Counted from the first letter of the stretch, positions 54,733 to 64,000 are shown. The stretch: DNA of 64,000 nucleotides from Sphingobium sp. EM0848 (GCF_013375555.1 NZ_JABXWB010000001.1:992001-1056000); one strand, 5' to 3'. Translations and numbers: made by a program. The notes: generated by a model from the letters alone, not told the origin.

Positions 54733-56511
54733 CTAGGCGGTTAACCCTTCGGCCTTTTCCGCCAGTTCCAGCCAGCGCTCCTCGGCGGCGTCCTTTTCGG
54801 CGCGGGCCTTTTCGATGGCCTTGGTGAGAACATCGAATTTTCCTGGGTCGCGGCTGTAGAGATTGGGGTCCGCCAGAGCCTCCTCATCACGGGCAATGGC
54901 GGCCTCGATCTCCTCGATGCGCTTGGGGAGCAGGTCGAAGTCGCGCTGGTCCTTATAGCTGAGCTTGGTCGCCGCAGTCTTGGGCGGCGGGGGAGGGGCG
55001 GTCTTCTTCTCGGCTCTGGGCGCGTTCTTCGGCTGACGCTTGGCGACCCAGTCGGCATAGCCGCCCACGATCACGTCAATCGTGCCCGAGCCGTCGAGGC
55101 CCAGCGTCACCGTCACCGTGCGGTCGAGAAAGTCGCGGTCGTGGCTGACGATCAGCACCGTGCCGTCATAGTCGGCAATGACTTCCTGAAGCAGATCGAG
55201 CGTTTCGAGGTCAAGGTCGTTGGTCGGTTCGTCAAGGACCAGCAGGTTCGATTCGCGGGCGAATTCGCGGGCGAAGAGGAGGCGGGATCGTTCGCCGCCG
55301 GACAGGGTGCCGACGCGCGCTTCGGCCAGCGATGGGTCGAAGAGAAACTCCTTGAGATAACCATGGACATGCTTGCGCACCCCGCGCACGTCGATCCAGT
55401 CGCCGCCTTCCGCCAGCACGTCGCGGACACGCTTGTCCGGCTGCATCAGGCTGCGCTGTTGGTCGATGAAGATCATGTCGAGCGACTTGGCCTGTTTGAC
55501 CTGCCCCGAGTCGGGCGCGAGTTCGCCGGTCAGCAGCTTCAGCAGCGTGGTCTTGCCCGCGCCATTGCCGCCGACGATGCCGATGCGGTCGCCGCGCTGG
55601 ATGCGAAGGGAGAAATCCTTGATGACCGTCCTGTCGCCGAAATTCTTGGTGACATGCTCGGCGGTGATGACGCTCTTCGTCTTGCTGTCGTCGGCGGCGA
55701 CGGCGATCTTCGCGACGCCCTGCGGCCCGACCATGGCGGCGCGCTGGGCGCGCATTTCCCAGAGTTTCGCGAGGCGCCCCTGATTGCGCTTGCGGCGGGC
55801 GGTGACGCCGCGTTCCAGCCAATGGGCTTCGATCTTGAGCTTGGCGTCGAGTTTCTCGGCGGCGCGGGCTTCCTCGGCATAGACGGCTTCCATCCATTCC
55901 TCGAAGCCGCCGAAGCCGATTTCGTTGCGGCGGATGCCGCCCCGGTCCAGCCACAGCGTCTGGCGCGTCAGACGGGTCAGGAAAGCGCGGTCGTGGCTGA
56001 TGACGACAAAGGCGCCATTATAGCGGCTGAGCCAGCCCTCCAGACAGTCGATCGCGTCGATGTCGAGATGGTTGGTCGGCTCGTCCAGCAGCAGCAGGTC
56101 GGGTTCGCTCGCCAGCGCGCGGGCGATGGCGGCGCGTCGGCGTTCGCCCCCGGAGGCGGTGGAGGCGTCGCGGTTGAGGTCGGTGCCGAGTTGGCTGGCA
56201 ATGGCCTCAACCTCATGGGCGGGCGGGGCGAACTGGCCGGCCAGTGCGAAGTCGCGCAGTGTCGCATAGCCGCTGACGTCGGGGTCCTGCTCCAGCATGA
56301 TGACGCGGGCGCCGGGCCGGGCCGAACGAGTGCCTTCGTCCGGCTCGATCTGGCCGGCGATGAGCTTCAGCAGAGTCGTCTTGCCCGCGCCATTGCGGCC
56401 GATCAGCGCCAGCCGGTCGCGTTCCCCGACAAAAATGTCGAGGTTGCGGAAAAGCCAATGGGTGCCTTGTGAAAGGCCAAGATTTTCGAAGGAGAGAATG
56501 GGAGCCGCCAT
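54733..56511 (-). CDS. uup: ABC-F family ATPase Uup
   Basis: 592 aa with two NBDs and no membrane segments. Walker A motifs GRNGAGKTTLLKL and GGNGAGKTTLLKL; signatures ASGGERRRAA and LSGGERSRLL; Walker B LLLDEPTNHL and LVLDEPTNDL. The C-terminal ~70 residues form the Uup coiled-coil DNA-binding domain (IEEIEAAIARDEEALADPNL). ABC-F proteins act on ribosomes; Uup also affects transposon excision and Holliday-type DNA. Confidence 0.93.
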   Translation of the reverse strand: MAAPILSFENLGLSQGTHWLFRNLDIFVGERDRLALIGRNGAGKTTLLKLIAGQIEPDEGTRSARPGARVIMLEQDPDVSGYATLRDFALAGQFAPPAHEVEAIASQLGTDLNRDASTASGGERRRAAIARALASEPDLLLLDEPTNHLDIDAIDCLEGWLSRYNGAFVVISHDRAFLTRLTRQTLWLDRGGIRRNEIGFGGFEEWMEAVYAEEARAAEKLDAKLKIEAHWLERGVTARRKRNQGRLAKLWEMRAQRAAMVGPQGVAKIAVAADDSKTKSVITAEHVTKNFGDRTVIKDFSLRIQRGDRIGIVGGNGAGKTTLLKLLTGELAPDSGQVKQAKSLDMIFIDQQRSLMQPDKRVRDVLAEGGDWIDVRGVRKHVHGYLKEFLFDPSLAEARVGTLSGGERSRLLFAREFARESNLLVLDEPTNDLDLETLDLLQEVIADYDGTVLIVSHDRDFLDRTVTVTLGLDGSGTIDVIVGGYADWVAKRQPKNAPRAEKKTAPPPPPKTAATKLSYKDQRDFDLLPKRIEEIEAAIARDEEALADPNLYSRDPGKFDVLTKAIEKARAEKDAAEERWLELAEKAEGLTA

Positions 56512-56728
56512 GGGCGTGCAGCTAGAGCATTTTCAAGCCAGGTGGAACCACCTGACGGCCCGGAAACGAAGTTCATCGAAGATAAAATGCGGAAAACAGA
56601 AAGTCGCGTTGCGGGCTTCGGGGCAAGAGGGGGAACCGGAAGCTTTCTGACGGCTTTCAACGCATGTCAGCGTCCGTTCATCGCAATCGTTACAAATGAC
56701 ATGCATCGCTTTTTGAGGAGAAAGCCCT

Positions 56729-57457
56729 GTGAAATCAACATTCGCCCTGATAGCCCTTGGCGCCGCGCTGCCTACCGCAGCCATCGCGCAAACCAGTGTC
56801 ACCATCGCTGAAACCGCGCCGGTCGTGACGCTGAACGTTACGGAAAACGTCGAAGCCGCGCCCGACATGGCCACGGTCGGCACCGGCGTTCAGACCCGTG
56901 CGCAGACCGCCGCGCAGGCGATGCGCGACAATGCCGTGCAGATGGACAAGCTGATCGCCGCGCTGGTGAAGGCGGGCATCCCGAAGAAGGATATCCAGAC
57001 CAGCGGCATCAACCTGTCGGCGCAATATGATTACAGCAATCGCGATGGCCAGCCGTCCGGGCCGCGCTTCATCGGCTATGAGGCGTCGAACCAGCTTTCG
57101 GTGAAACTGCGCGACATCAAGAAAGTCGGCACGCTGCTCGACACCATGGTGGAGGCTGGGGCGACCAATGTGAACGGGCCAAGCTTCTCGATCAGCGATC
57201 CTGCCCCGATGCTGGCGCAGGCACGGGCGGCGGCTCTGAAAAGTGCCAAGACGCAGGCCGATTTCTATGCGCAGGCGGCGGGCTATCGTTCCGCGCGGCT
57301 GGTGTCGATTGCGGAGAGCAACAGCGGCGGCAATCCGCCCATGCCGATGATGGTGTCGGCGCGGTTCAAGGCCGATGCCGCGCCCGCCACGCCGGTCGAG
57401 CCGGGGCAGGTCGGGTCGTCGGTGACGCTGACCGTGCAGTACGCGCTGGACAAATGA
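56729..57457 (+). CDS. SIMPL (DUF541) periplasmic protein
   Basis: 242 aa with GTG start at 56729, GAGGAG upstream. Signal peptide 1-20 (FALIALGAALPTAAIA). SIMPL pattern: VTLNVTENVEAAPDMATVG, KAGIPKKDIQTSGINLSAQY, YEASNQLSVKLRDIKKVG and ALKSAKTQADFYAQAAG. Periplasmic or surface function is unknown in most species. Single gene before the RNase R gene. Confidence 0.9.
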   Translation: MKSTFALIALGAALPTAAIAQTSVTIAETAPVVTLNVTENVEAAPDMATVGTGVQTRAQTAAQAMRDNAVQMDKLIAALVKAGIPKKDIQTSGINLSAQYDYSNRDGQPSGPRFIGYEASNQLSVKLRDIKKVGTLLDTMVEAGATNVNGPSFSISDPAPMLAQARAAALKSAKTQADFYAQAAGYRSARLVSIAESNSGGNPPMPMMVSARFKADAAPATPVEPGQVGSSVTLTVQYALDK

Positions 57458-57470
57458 GCAGGGCTTGACT

Positions 57471-57510
57471 GCCGGGAGGGGGCGTTTCGGGCTGGAACCT
57501 CCCTCCCGGC
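57471..57510. other. GC-rich hairpin between the SIMPL gene and rnr
   Basis: Perfect 10-bp arms GCCGGGAGGG (57471-57480) and CCCTCCCGGC (57501-57510) around a 20-nt loop; no U-tract follows. Possible terminator or mRNA end-protection element for the SIMPL gene. Confidence 0.5.
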
Positions 57511-57564
57511 GGCTCTTGCCATGGACCACTGGCGCTGAGGGGCGGCTCTCCCTATAGCTGGTCC

Positions 57565-59874
57565 ATGGCATCGACCGAAAAGAACAAGAAATCCGCCGCT
57601 TCGCGCACCAAGGTGCGGCCTGCCGGTTTCCCCACGCGCGATCAGGTGATGGATTTCATCACCTCCTCCGACCAGCCGGCAGGGAAAAGGGAAATCGCGA
57701 AGGCCTTCGGCCTCAAGGGGCAGGAAAAGATCGCGCTCAAGGCGTTGCTCAAGGACATGGCGGATGAGGGGCTGGTTGACATCGGTCCGGCGCGGGCCTT
57801 TCACAAGATGGGCGGCGTGCCCAAGGTCACGGTGTTGCGGATCGTCGATGTCGACGACACCACACTGATTGCGACGCCGGAGCGCTGGGAGGCGGAGGGG
57901 CAGCCCGCGCCCCGGCTGAGGGTCGTGGAGCGTGGGAAACGCGGTGCGCTGACCATCGGCGACCGGATTTTGGCGCGGACGGAAGAGGCCGGGCGCGGCT
58001 GGGTCGCGCATCCGATGAAGAAGCTCGCCAAGGCCAGCGAGGAATTGCTGGGCGTGGTCGAGGAGGGCGAGGGCGGCAAGCTGTGGCTGCGGCCCGTCGA
58101 CAAGCGGATCAGGCGGGATACGCCGATTTCGGATGTCGGGACCGCGAAGAAGGGCGATCTGGTGCTGGCCGAGCCGGTGGGGCGGCCGCCCCGCATCAGC
58201 GCGCGGGTGACGGATATTCTCGGCGATCCCTTTGCGCCGCGCAGTTTCAGTCTGATCGCCATTCACAAACATGGCATTCCGCATGTCTTTTCGGAGCGGG
58301 TCGAGGAGGAGGCGGTAACGGCTTCCGGCCTGGCTCTGCATGAGGAGAAGCGGGAAGATCTGCGCCATCTGCCCATCGTCGCTATCGATCCGGTGGACGC
58401 GCGGGACCATGACGATGCGGTCTGGGCGGCGCCGGATGACGATCCGGCGAATGAGGGCGGATACAAGGCCATCGTCGCGATTGCGGATGTCAGCTACTAT
58501 GTGCGGCCGGGGAGCGCGCTGGATCGCGAGGCGAGGAAGCGCGGTAACAGCGTCTATTTCCCCGATCTGGTCGTGCCGATGCTGCCGCATCAGCTTTCCT
58601 CTGACATGTGTTCGCTGCGGGCCGGGCAGGATCGGGCGGCCATGGCCTGTCATCTGGTTGTCGATGCTTCGGGCAAGGTGAAGAGCTGGCGCTTTTCCCG
58701 CGCGGTGATCCGAGTGGCGGCGGTGCTGGCCTATGAGGATGCGCAGGCGGCCATCAATGGCGAAAAGCCGCTTGATCTGCTGGAGACGGCGCTGAAGCCG
58801 CTCTGGGCCTGCTGGGCGCTGCTGCGCAAGGCGCGGGAGAAACGGGAGCCTTTGGCGCTGGACCTGCCGGAGCGGCGGGTGGTGCTGGATGAATATGGCA
58901 AGATCGTCAGCGTGGCGGTGCGGGAGCGGCTCGACGCGCATATGCTGATCGAGGATTATATGATCGCCGCCAATGTCGCGGCGGCCAAGGCGCTGGAACA
59001 GAAGAAGGCGCCGGTCATGTATCGCGTCCATGAACCGCCGAGCCGCGACAAGCTGGTGGCGCTGAAGGACTATCTGGCGACCTTCGACATCGAATTCGCG
59101 CTGGGGCAGGTGGTGAAGCCGGCAACCTTCAACCGGCTGATCGAACGGGTGGGAGAAGCCGAGGAAAAGCCGCAGATCATGGAGCAGATCCTGCGCAGCC
59201 AGACCCAGGCCTATTATACGCCGCAAAATGAGGGGCATTTCGGGCTGGCGCTTGGCTCCTATGCCCATTTCACCTCACCGATCCGGCGCTATGCGGACCT
59301 GCTGGTGCATCGGGCGCTGGTGGGTGCCTATGGGCTGGAACTGCCCGCGCCCAAGGGGAGCGTCATTCCTGAGCGGTCTTCGCTGAGCGGCGAGGATATG
59401 GAGAATATGGGCCGCGTCGGTGAGATGATCAGCGGCCATGAGCGGCGCGCCATGGAGGCGGAGCGCGAGACGATCGATCGCTATGTCGCGGCCTTTCTGG
59501 CGGCGCATGTGGGCGATCTGGTCGAGGCGCGGATTACCGGGGTGCAGAGCTTTGGTTTCTTCGCGACGGTCGAGGGTCTGGGCGGCGACGGGCTGGTGCC
59601 GGTGTCGACCCTGGGCGACGAGCGCTTCTTCTATGACGAGGCTGGGCGCGCGCTGGAGGGCGTCGAAAGCGGGGACCGCTATACGGTGGGACAGCGTTTG
59701 CAGTTGCGGTTGGCGGAGGCCGATCCGATCAACGGGGCGTTGCGCTTCGAATTGCCCGATGCCCTGCCGCAGCGGCCGAGCTTCCGGAAGGACCGGGCGC
59801 GGCCGGGGATCAAGCGCGGGCGGCCCGCCAATATCCGCCATATCGGGTCGAAGCGGGGGAAGCATCGGCGGTGA
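57565..59874 (+). CDS. rnr: Ribonuclease R
   Basis: 769 aa. N-terminal winged-helix (DQPAGKREIAKAFGLKGQEK), cold-shock-like domains, the RNB domain with metal site DPVDARDHDDAVWA and HYTSPIRRY-like AHFTSPIRRYADLLVH, and a C-terminal S1 domain (EARITGVQSFGFFATVEGLG) with a basic tail. A 3'-5' exoribonuclease that degrades structured RNA. It begins 107 bp after the SIMPL stop, likely with its own promoter. Confidence 0.96.
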   Translation: MASTEKNKKSAASRTKVRPAGFPTRDQVMDFITSSDQPAGKREIAKAFGLKGQEKIALKALLKDMADEGLVDIGPARAFHKMGGVPKVTVLRIVDVDDTTLIATPERWEAEGQPAPRLRVVERGKRGALTIGDRILARTEEAGRGWVAHPMKKLAKASEELLGVVEEGEGGKLWLRPVDKRIRRDTPISDVGTAKKGDLVLAEPVGRPPRISARVTDILGDPFAPRSFSLIAIHKHGIPHVFSERVEEEAVTASGLALHEEKREDLRHLPIVAIDPVDARDHDDAVWAAPDDDPANEGGYKAIVAIADVSYYVRPGSALDREARKRGNSVYFPDLVVPMLPHQLSSDMCSLRAGQDRAAMACHLVVDASGKVKSWRFSRAVIRVAAVLAYEDAQAAINGEKPLDLLETALKPLWACWALLRKAREKREPLALDLPERRVVLDEYGKIVSVAVRERLDAHMLIEDYMIAANVAAAKALEQKKAPVMYRVHEPPSRDKLVALKDYLATFDIEFALGQVVKPATFNRLIERVGEAEEKPQIMEQILRSQTQAYYTPQNEGHFGLALGSYAHFTSPIRRYADLLVHRALVGAYGLELPAPKGSVIPERSSLSGEDMENMGRVGEMISGHERRAMEAERETIDRYVAAFLAAHVGDLVEARITGVQSFGFFATVEGLGGDGLVPVSTLGDERFFYDEAGRALEGVESGDRYTVGQRLQLRLAEADPINGALRFELPDALPQRPSFRKDRARPGIKRGRPANIRHIGSKRGKHRR

Positions 59875-59914
59875 CGTGATGGCCCGTCATCCCCGCTTCT
59901 GTTGGGGGGCGGGA

Positions 59915-60370
59915 TCAGCTCAACCGGTCGATGGCTTCGGCATCCAGACCACCGGGGATGATCATGATCGGGCAGGGCAGCTTGCCCGCATCGGCGCCCG
60001 CGAAATGCGAGACAAGGACGCCCGGAGGGCCGCTGGCGGCGGCGCCCAGCACCAGCGCGGCGACATCGTCCATTTCCTCCAGCGTGCGGCGCACGACCGT
60101 CACCGGATCGCCCTGCCGCACGGTGATGCTGGGGCGGATGCCGGATTCGTCGGTGAGCGTGCCGGCGGCGCTTGTCACCAGCGCTTCGGCCCGTTGCAGG
60201 GCTTCATCTTCCATGGTCGCCTGCACGCCGCCCCATTGGACGAATTCGGCGGGCGGTATCAGCGCCAGGATACGGACCGTGCCCGCAGTCTTGGCGGCGC
60301 GGCGGGCGGCGAAACGGAGCGCTGTCTCCGCCTCGGGCGATTCGTCGACGACAACCAGATATGTCCGCAT
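59915..60370 (-). CDS. Universal stress protein (UspA family)
   Basis: 151 aa from ATG 60370 (MRTYLVVVDESPEAETAL). Usp features: VVVDESPEAETALRFAARRA, ALIPPA and the nucleotide-loop-like VLGAAASGPPGVLVSHFAG. The frame stays open far upstream, but that part is antisense to the E2 gene and has the wrong character. Divergent from pdhC. Confidence 0.9.
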   Translation of the reverse strand: MRTYLVVVDESPEAETALRFAARRAAKTAGTVRILALIPPAEFVQWGGVQATMEDEALQRAEALVTSAAGTLTDESGIRPSITVRQGDPVTVVRRTLEEMDDVAALVLGAAASGPPGVLVSHFAGADAGKLPCPIMIIPGGLDAEAIDRLS

Positions 60371-60574
60371 TGCTTGCCCAATCAGAAGTACAAAAGTCCC
60401 ATTTGCCGGGACGTTGTCGTGGCTCTCTGAACCCATTTGGTTAATAGCGAACCAGTCTGGTGAAATGTGACCTAATATCGGGCCGGACGCAAGCCATGGC
60501 CTTGACCGCCCCGGATAAAGGGCCGAAACGGCTGTCATCGCTATAGGCTCTACTAGATGAGAGGCCCCCAGTTC

Positions 60575-61855
60575 ATGAGCAAAACGATCCAGATGCCCGC
60601 ACTGTCCCCGACCATGGAAGAAGGGACGCTCGCGAAGTGGCTGGTGAAGGAGGGCGACACGGTTTCGTCCGGTGATCTGTTGGCCGAGATCGAGACCGAC
60701 AAGGCGACGATGGAGTTCGAAGCGGTCGATGAGGGCGTCGTTGCCAAGATCCTGGTGGCCGAAGGCTCCGAAGGGGTGAAGGTCGGCACCGTCATCGCCA
60801 TCATCGCCGAGGAGGGGGAGGATGTTTCGGCGGCCGCCGCCGGCGGCGCTTCGGCACCCAAGGCGGAAGCGCCCAAGGTCGATCCGGTTCCGGCCAAGGC
60901 GGCGGCTGCCCCCGCGGTTACGGCTGCTTCCACGCCGGCGCCGGTAAAGGCTGCGTCGGATGATCGGGTGAAGGCCAGCCCTCTCGCGCGCCGTCTGGCT
61001 GAAGCGAAGGGCATCGATCTGGCTGCCGTGTCGGGGACTGGCCCCAATGGCCGCGTGGTGAAGGCCGATCTGGAAGGCGCCGCGCCCGCGCCCAAGGCTG
61101 TGGCTCCGGCCGCTGCCCCGGCCACCGCGCTGGCGGTTGCGCCCGCCGCCGCACAGGATTTCGGCATTCCGCATGAAGCCATCAAGCTCAGCGGCATGCG
61201 CAAGACCATCGCGCGCCGCCTGACCGAGTCCAAGCAGCAGGTGCCGCATATTTACCTGACCGTCGATGTGCAGCTCGACAGGCTGCTCAAGCTGCGGACT
61301 GAGCTGAATGCGGGTCTGGCGTCGCGCGACGTCAAGCTGTCCGTCAACGACCTGCTGATCAAGGCGCTGGGCGTGGCGCTGGTCCAGGTGCCCGAGTGCA
61401 ACGTGCAGTTCGCCGGCGACCAGATGCTCCAGTTCAAGCGCGCCGACATCAGCGTCGCGGTGTCGATCCCCGGCGGCCTGATCACGCCCATCGTGACCGG
61501 GGTCGACAGCAAGGGCGTCGCCGCGATTTCGACCGAGATGAAGGACCTTGCGTCCCGCGCCAAGGACGGCAAGCTGAAGCCGGAGGAATATCAGGGCGGC
61601 ACCGCCTCGCTCTCCAACATGGGGATGTTCGGCATCAAGCAGTTCGAAGCCGTCATCAACCCGCCGCAGGCCATGATCATGGCCATTGGCGCAGGTGAGA
61701 AGCGTCCGTTCGTCGTCGATGATTCGCTTCAGATCGCGACGGTCATGTCGGCCACGGGCAGCTTCGACCATCGCGCCATCGATGGCGCTGACGGCGCCCG
61801 TCTGATGAAGGCCTTCCGCGAACTGGTTGAAAATCCGCTGGGGATGCTGGCCTGA
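60575..61855 (+). CDS. pdhC: Pyruvate dehydrogenase complex E2 (dihydrolipoamide acetyltransferase)
   Basis: 426 aa from ATG 60575. One lipoyl domain with the modified Lys43 in EIETDKATMEFE, an Ala/Pro linker, an E3/E1-binding domain (ASPLARRLAEAKGIDLAAVS), a second linker and the catalytic core ending HRAIDGADGARLMKAF with the active His. It forms the core of PDH and acetylates CoA. E1 genes are not in the window. The stop overlaps the thioesterase start by TGATG. Confidence 0.94.
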   Translation: MSKTIQMPALSPTMEEGTLAKWLVKEGDTVSSGDLLAEIETDKATMEFEAVDEGVVAKILVAEGSEGVKVGTVIAIIAEEGEDVSAAAAGGASAPKAEAPKVDPVPAKAAAAPAVTAASTPAPVKAASDDRVKASPLARRLAEAKGIDLAAVSGTGPNGRVVKADLEGAAPAPKAVAPAAAPATALAVAPAAAQDFGIPHEAIKLSGMRKTIARRLTESKQQVPHIYLTVDVQLDRLLKLRTELNAGLASRDVKLSVNDLLIKALGVALVQVPECNVQFAGDQMLQFKRADISVAVSIPGGLITPIVTGVDSKGVAAISTEMKDLASRAKDGKLKPEEYQGGTASLSNMGMFGIKQFEAVINPPQAMIMAIGAGEKRPFVVDDSLQIATVMSATGSFDHRAIDGADGARLMKAFRELVENPLGMLA

Positions 61856-62262
61856 TGGCTGGCGTGGAGGAGCAGCCGCCGGAAGATAGCCCGGCCGTGC
61901 GGGTCATCGCCATGCCCGCCGACACCAATCCTTATGGGGATATTTTCGGCGGCTGGCTGATGAGCCTTATGGACTCGGCCGCGGGATCGGTCGCAGCGCG
62001 GCATAGCCATGGGCGCGCTGTCACCATTGCCGTTGAGGGTATGACTTTTCTGCGGCCCGTCGTCGTGGGCGACGAAGTGTCGGTCTTCGCCAAGCTGGTG
62101 TCGGTCGGGCGGACGTCCATGAAGATCGCCGTCGAAGCGTGGCGCCGGACGCGCCTTGACGACCGATCCTATCGGGTGACGAAGGCGACCTTTACCTTCG
62201 TCGCGATCGGTGAGGATCGCCAGCCCCGTTCCGTGCCGCCCTTTACCCCTTCGGCGGACTGA
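61855..62262 (+). CDS. Acyl-CoA thioesterase (hotdog fold, YciA-like)
   Basis: 135 aa. Hotdog 4HBT pattern ADTNPYGDIFGGWLMSLMDS with the catalytic-type Asp, then VEGMTFLRPVVVGDEVSVFA. It hydrolyses short or medium acyl-CoA. Coupled to pdhC by TGATG and 33 bp before lpdA, so it may adjust the CoA pool around PDH; that is inference. Confidence 0.9.
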   Translation: MAGVEEQPPEDSPAVRVIAMPADTNPYGDIFGGWLMSLMDSAAGSVAARHSHGRAVTIAVEGMTFLRPVVVGDEVSVFAKLVSVGRTSMKIAVEAWRRTRLDDRSYRVTKATFTFVAIGEDRQPRSVPPFTPSAD

Positions 62263-62295
62263 CCTTCATCTTCCTGTACAGAAGAAAGAGTAGTA

Positions 62296-63690
62296 ATGGC
62301 TGAGAATTACGATGTCATCGTTCTGGGTTCCGGCCCCGGCGGCTATGTTGCCGCGATCCGTTCGGCCCAGCTGGGCCTGAAGACCGCCATCGTCGAGCGC
62401 GAAAATCTGGGGGGCATCTGCCTCAACTGGGGCTGCATCCCGACCAAGGCGCTGCTGCGTTCGGCGGAAATCTATCATTATATGCAGCATGCCAAGGATT
62501 ATGGCCTGGCCGCTGAACAGATCAGTGCGGACATTGAAGCCGTCGTGAAGCGCTCGCGCGGGGTTGCAAAGCAGCTCAATCAGGGCGTTACGCACCTGAT
62601 GAAGAAGAACAAGATCGCCGTCCATATGGGCGACGGCAAGTTGGTCGCGAAAGGCAAGCTCAGCGTCACCAAGGACGGCAAGACCGAGGAACTGACGGCG
62701 AAGCACATCATCGTCGCCACCGGCGCCCGCGCGCGTGATCTGCCCTTTGCCCCGGCGGATGGCAAGCGGGTGTGGACCTATCGCCATGCCATGACCCCGC
62801 CGGAAATGCCTGGCAAGCTGCTGGTCATCGGTTCGGGCGCCATCGGGATCGAGTTCGCCAGCTTCTATAATGACATGGGCGCGGATGTGACCGTGGTGGA
62901 GATGCTGGACCGCGTGGTGCCGGTTGAGGATGCAGATGTCTCCGTATTCCTCGAAAAGGCGCTCAAGAAGCAGGGCATGACCATCATGACCGGCGCGGGC
63001 GTCGAGAAGCTGGAAGTCGGGGCCAATGGCGTCAAGGCCGCGATCAAGGGCAAGGACGGCAAGATCGTCAATGGCGAATACAGCCATGTCATCGTCGCCA
63101 TCGGCATCGTTCCCAATACCGAGAATATCGGCCTGGAAACGCTGGGCGTGAAGACCGAGCGCGGCCATATCGTCACCGACCCGAGCTGCAAGACCAATGT
63201 GGACGGCATCTGGGCGATCGGTGACGTGACCGCTCCACCATGGCTGGCGCACAAGGCGAGCCATGAGGGTGTGATCGCGGCCGAGGCGATTGCCGGCAAG
63301 CATCCGCACGCCATGGACGTGCGCAATATTCCGGGCTGCACCTATTGCCATCCGCAGATCGCCAGCGTCGGCCTGACCGAAGCCAAGGCGAAGGAAGCCG
63401 GATATGAAGTGAAGGTCGGCATGTTCCCCTTCATCGGCAATGGCAGGGCGATCGCTCTGGGCGAGGCGGAAGGCTTCACCAAGACGGTGTTCGACGCCAA
63501 GACGGGCGAGTTGCTGGGCGCCCATATGATCGGCGCGGAAGTGACTGAAATGATCCAGGGCTTCACCATCGGCAAGACGCTGGAGACGACCGAGGCGGAA
63601 CTGATGCACACGGTCTTCCCGCATCCGACCATCTCGGAATCCATGCATGAAAGCGTGCTCGCCGCTTATGGGCGCGCGCTTCATATCTGA
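62296..63690 (+). CDS. lpdA: Dihydrolipoyl dehydrogenase (E3)
   Basis: 464 aa. FAD motif VLGSGPGGYVAAIRSAQLG, redox disulfide in GGICLNWGCIPTKALL, NAD motif VIGSGAIGIEFASFY and the C-terminal His/Glu in HTVFPHPTISES. It reoxidises the lipoyl arm of E2 with NAD+. Third gene of the pdhC-thioesterase-lpdA unit; it is probably the PDH E3. Confidence 0.96.
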   Translation: MAENYDVIVLGSGPGGYVAAIRSAQLGLKTAIVERENLGGICLNWGCIPTKALLRSAEIYHYMQHAKDYGLAAEQISADIEAVVKRSRGVAKQLNQGVTHLMKKNKIAVHMGDGKLVAKGKLSVTKDGKTEELTAKHIIVATGARARDLPFAPADGKRVWTYRHAMTPPEMPGKLLVIGSGAIGIEFASFYNDMGADVTVVEMLDRVVPVEDADVSVFLEKALKKQGMTIMTGAGVEKLEVGANGVKAAIKGKDGKIVNGEYSHVIVAIGIVPNTENIGLETLGVKTERGHIVTDPSCKTNVDGIWAIGDVTAPPWLAHKASHEGVIAAEAIAGKHPHAMDVRNIPGCTYCHPQIASVGLTEAKAKEAGYEVKVGMFPFIGNGRAIALGEAEGFTKTVFDAKTGELLGAHMIGAEVTEMIQGFTIGKTLETTEAELMHTVFPHPTISESMHESVLAAYGRALHI

Positions 63691-64000
63691 TCGGCGTCAA
63701 ATCCGGCCACAACAAGGGCACGTCGCGAAAGGCGCGGGGGCTTTGGCTCTCGCGCTTTTTTGCGTGCTGGCGATAGCGCTGGCCCAGCGGAACGGGCTGT
63801 TCGACATGTTGAATGTCGGGGCGATGGAGATGATGGGGCGGATGCGGGACAGCGCCGTGGGCATGTCCGTGACCGGGATCATGCAAATGGCGTCGGCCGT
63901 GGGTGGGACGGCAGGACGTTTCGCCTTATTGGTTTTTTGCATCATCGGCCTCTGGCGGCGTGCGCGGGGCCGTGCGTTCTGGCTGCTATGGGTGGTGCTG
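63668..64000 (+). CDS. PAP2-superfamily phosphatase-like membrane protein, 3'-truncated by the window edge
   Basis: ATG 63668 overlaps lpdA by 23 bp and the frame is open to the window edge (111 codons). A hydrophilic start is followed by a helix (GALALALFCVLAIALAQ), then GLFDMLNVGAMEMMGRM and a second helix (GRFALLVFCIIGLW), the N-terminal layout of PAP2 lipid phosphatases. The active-site motifs lie beyond the window, so the family call is tentative. Confidence 0.6.
   Translation, partial: MGARFISDRRQIRPQQGHVAKGAGALALALFCVLAIALAQRNGLFDMLNVGAMEMMGRMRDSAVGMSVTGIMQMASAVGGTAGRFALLVFCIIGLWRRARGRAFWLLWVVL

Noticed and set aside
57283..59268. 661-codon minus-strand frame across rnr
   Set aside because: Antisense to RNase R, low-complexity His/Arg-rich product typical of high-GC shadows.
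60371..61771. N-terminal extension of the universal stress protein gene
   Set aside because: The extension is antisense to pdhC; the Usp fold begins exactly at ATG 60370.

Overview
High-GC, gene-dense alphaproteobacterial chromosome, most like a Sphingomonadaceae member (Sphingobium/Sphingomonas type). This is inferred from the GcrA cell-cycle regulator, an otsB-GH15-otsA trehalose operon, a DUF1285-Nudix-cca operon, purS/purQ, and an E2-thioesterase-E3 arrangement. The species cannot be fixed from the sequence alone.

Layout. 1-13.2 kb: a surface-adhesion locus. It holds the 3' part of a giant adhesin with four perfect 786-bp repeats, an OmpA-like protein, a TolC-like outer-membrane channel, a LapB-type ABC exporter, a SleB-type cell-wall hydrolase, an HlyD/LapC-type adaptor and, convergent to them, a LapG-like periplasmic protease. 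13.2-16.1 kb: parE and gcrA. 16.2-24.1 kb: an ABC-2 permease, ugd with a coupled 41-aa membrane microprotein, and an exopolysaccharide set (wecB, wecC, Wza-like lipoprotein, Wzz/BY-kinase). 24.4-32.3 kb: an orphan membrane protein, purine genes purQ, purS and purC, a TSUP transporter and the trehalose operon. 32.4-42.8 kb: LysR regulator, parC, a GGDEF/EAL protein, cca-Nudix-DUF1285, GNAT, a FolB-like protein, a 2OG oxygenase and an EVE protein.

42.9-46.75 kb: a composite retroelement. A group IIC-type intron sits directly after a rho-independent terminator, and its tail appears to be split by a second, unrelated group II intron, making a candidate bacterial twintron. 46.8-50 kb: a glycine-zipper protein, a pair of DnaA-box-like sites, a small ORF with its own terminator, MOSC, DUF2945 and a glycosyltransferase. 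50-53.4 kb: rarA, translationally coupled to a DUF429-like gene that an IS630 element has split at a TA, then tRNA-Thr(TGT). 53.4-64 kb: glutathione peroxidase, VIT1-like transporter, Uup, SIMPL protein, RNase R, universal stress protein, PDH E2, thioesterase, dihydrolipoyl dehydrogenase and the start of a PAP2-like gene.

How the genes work together: the adhesin locus is a Lap-like retained-adhesin system with two uncommon members (OmpA-like and peptidoglycan hydrolase). An EAL protein with a degenerate GGDEF site lies in the same window and could affect the c-di-GMP that normally controls LapG-type proteases, but no LapD is present here. The strongest candidates for something undescribed are the nested introns, the hydrolase embedded in the secretion operon, the ugd-coupled microprotein, and gcrA's TTG start with a GANTC site in its leader.
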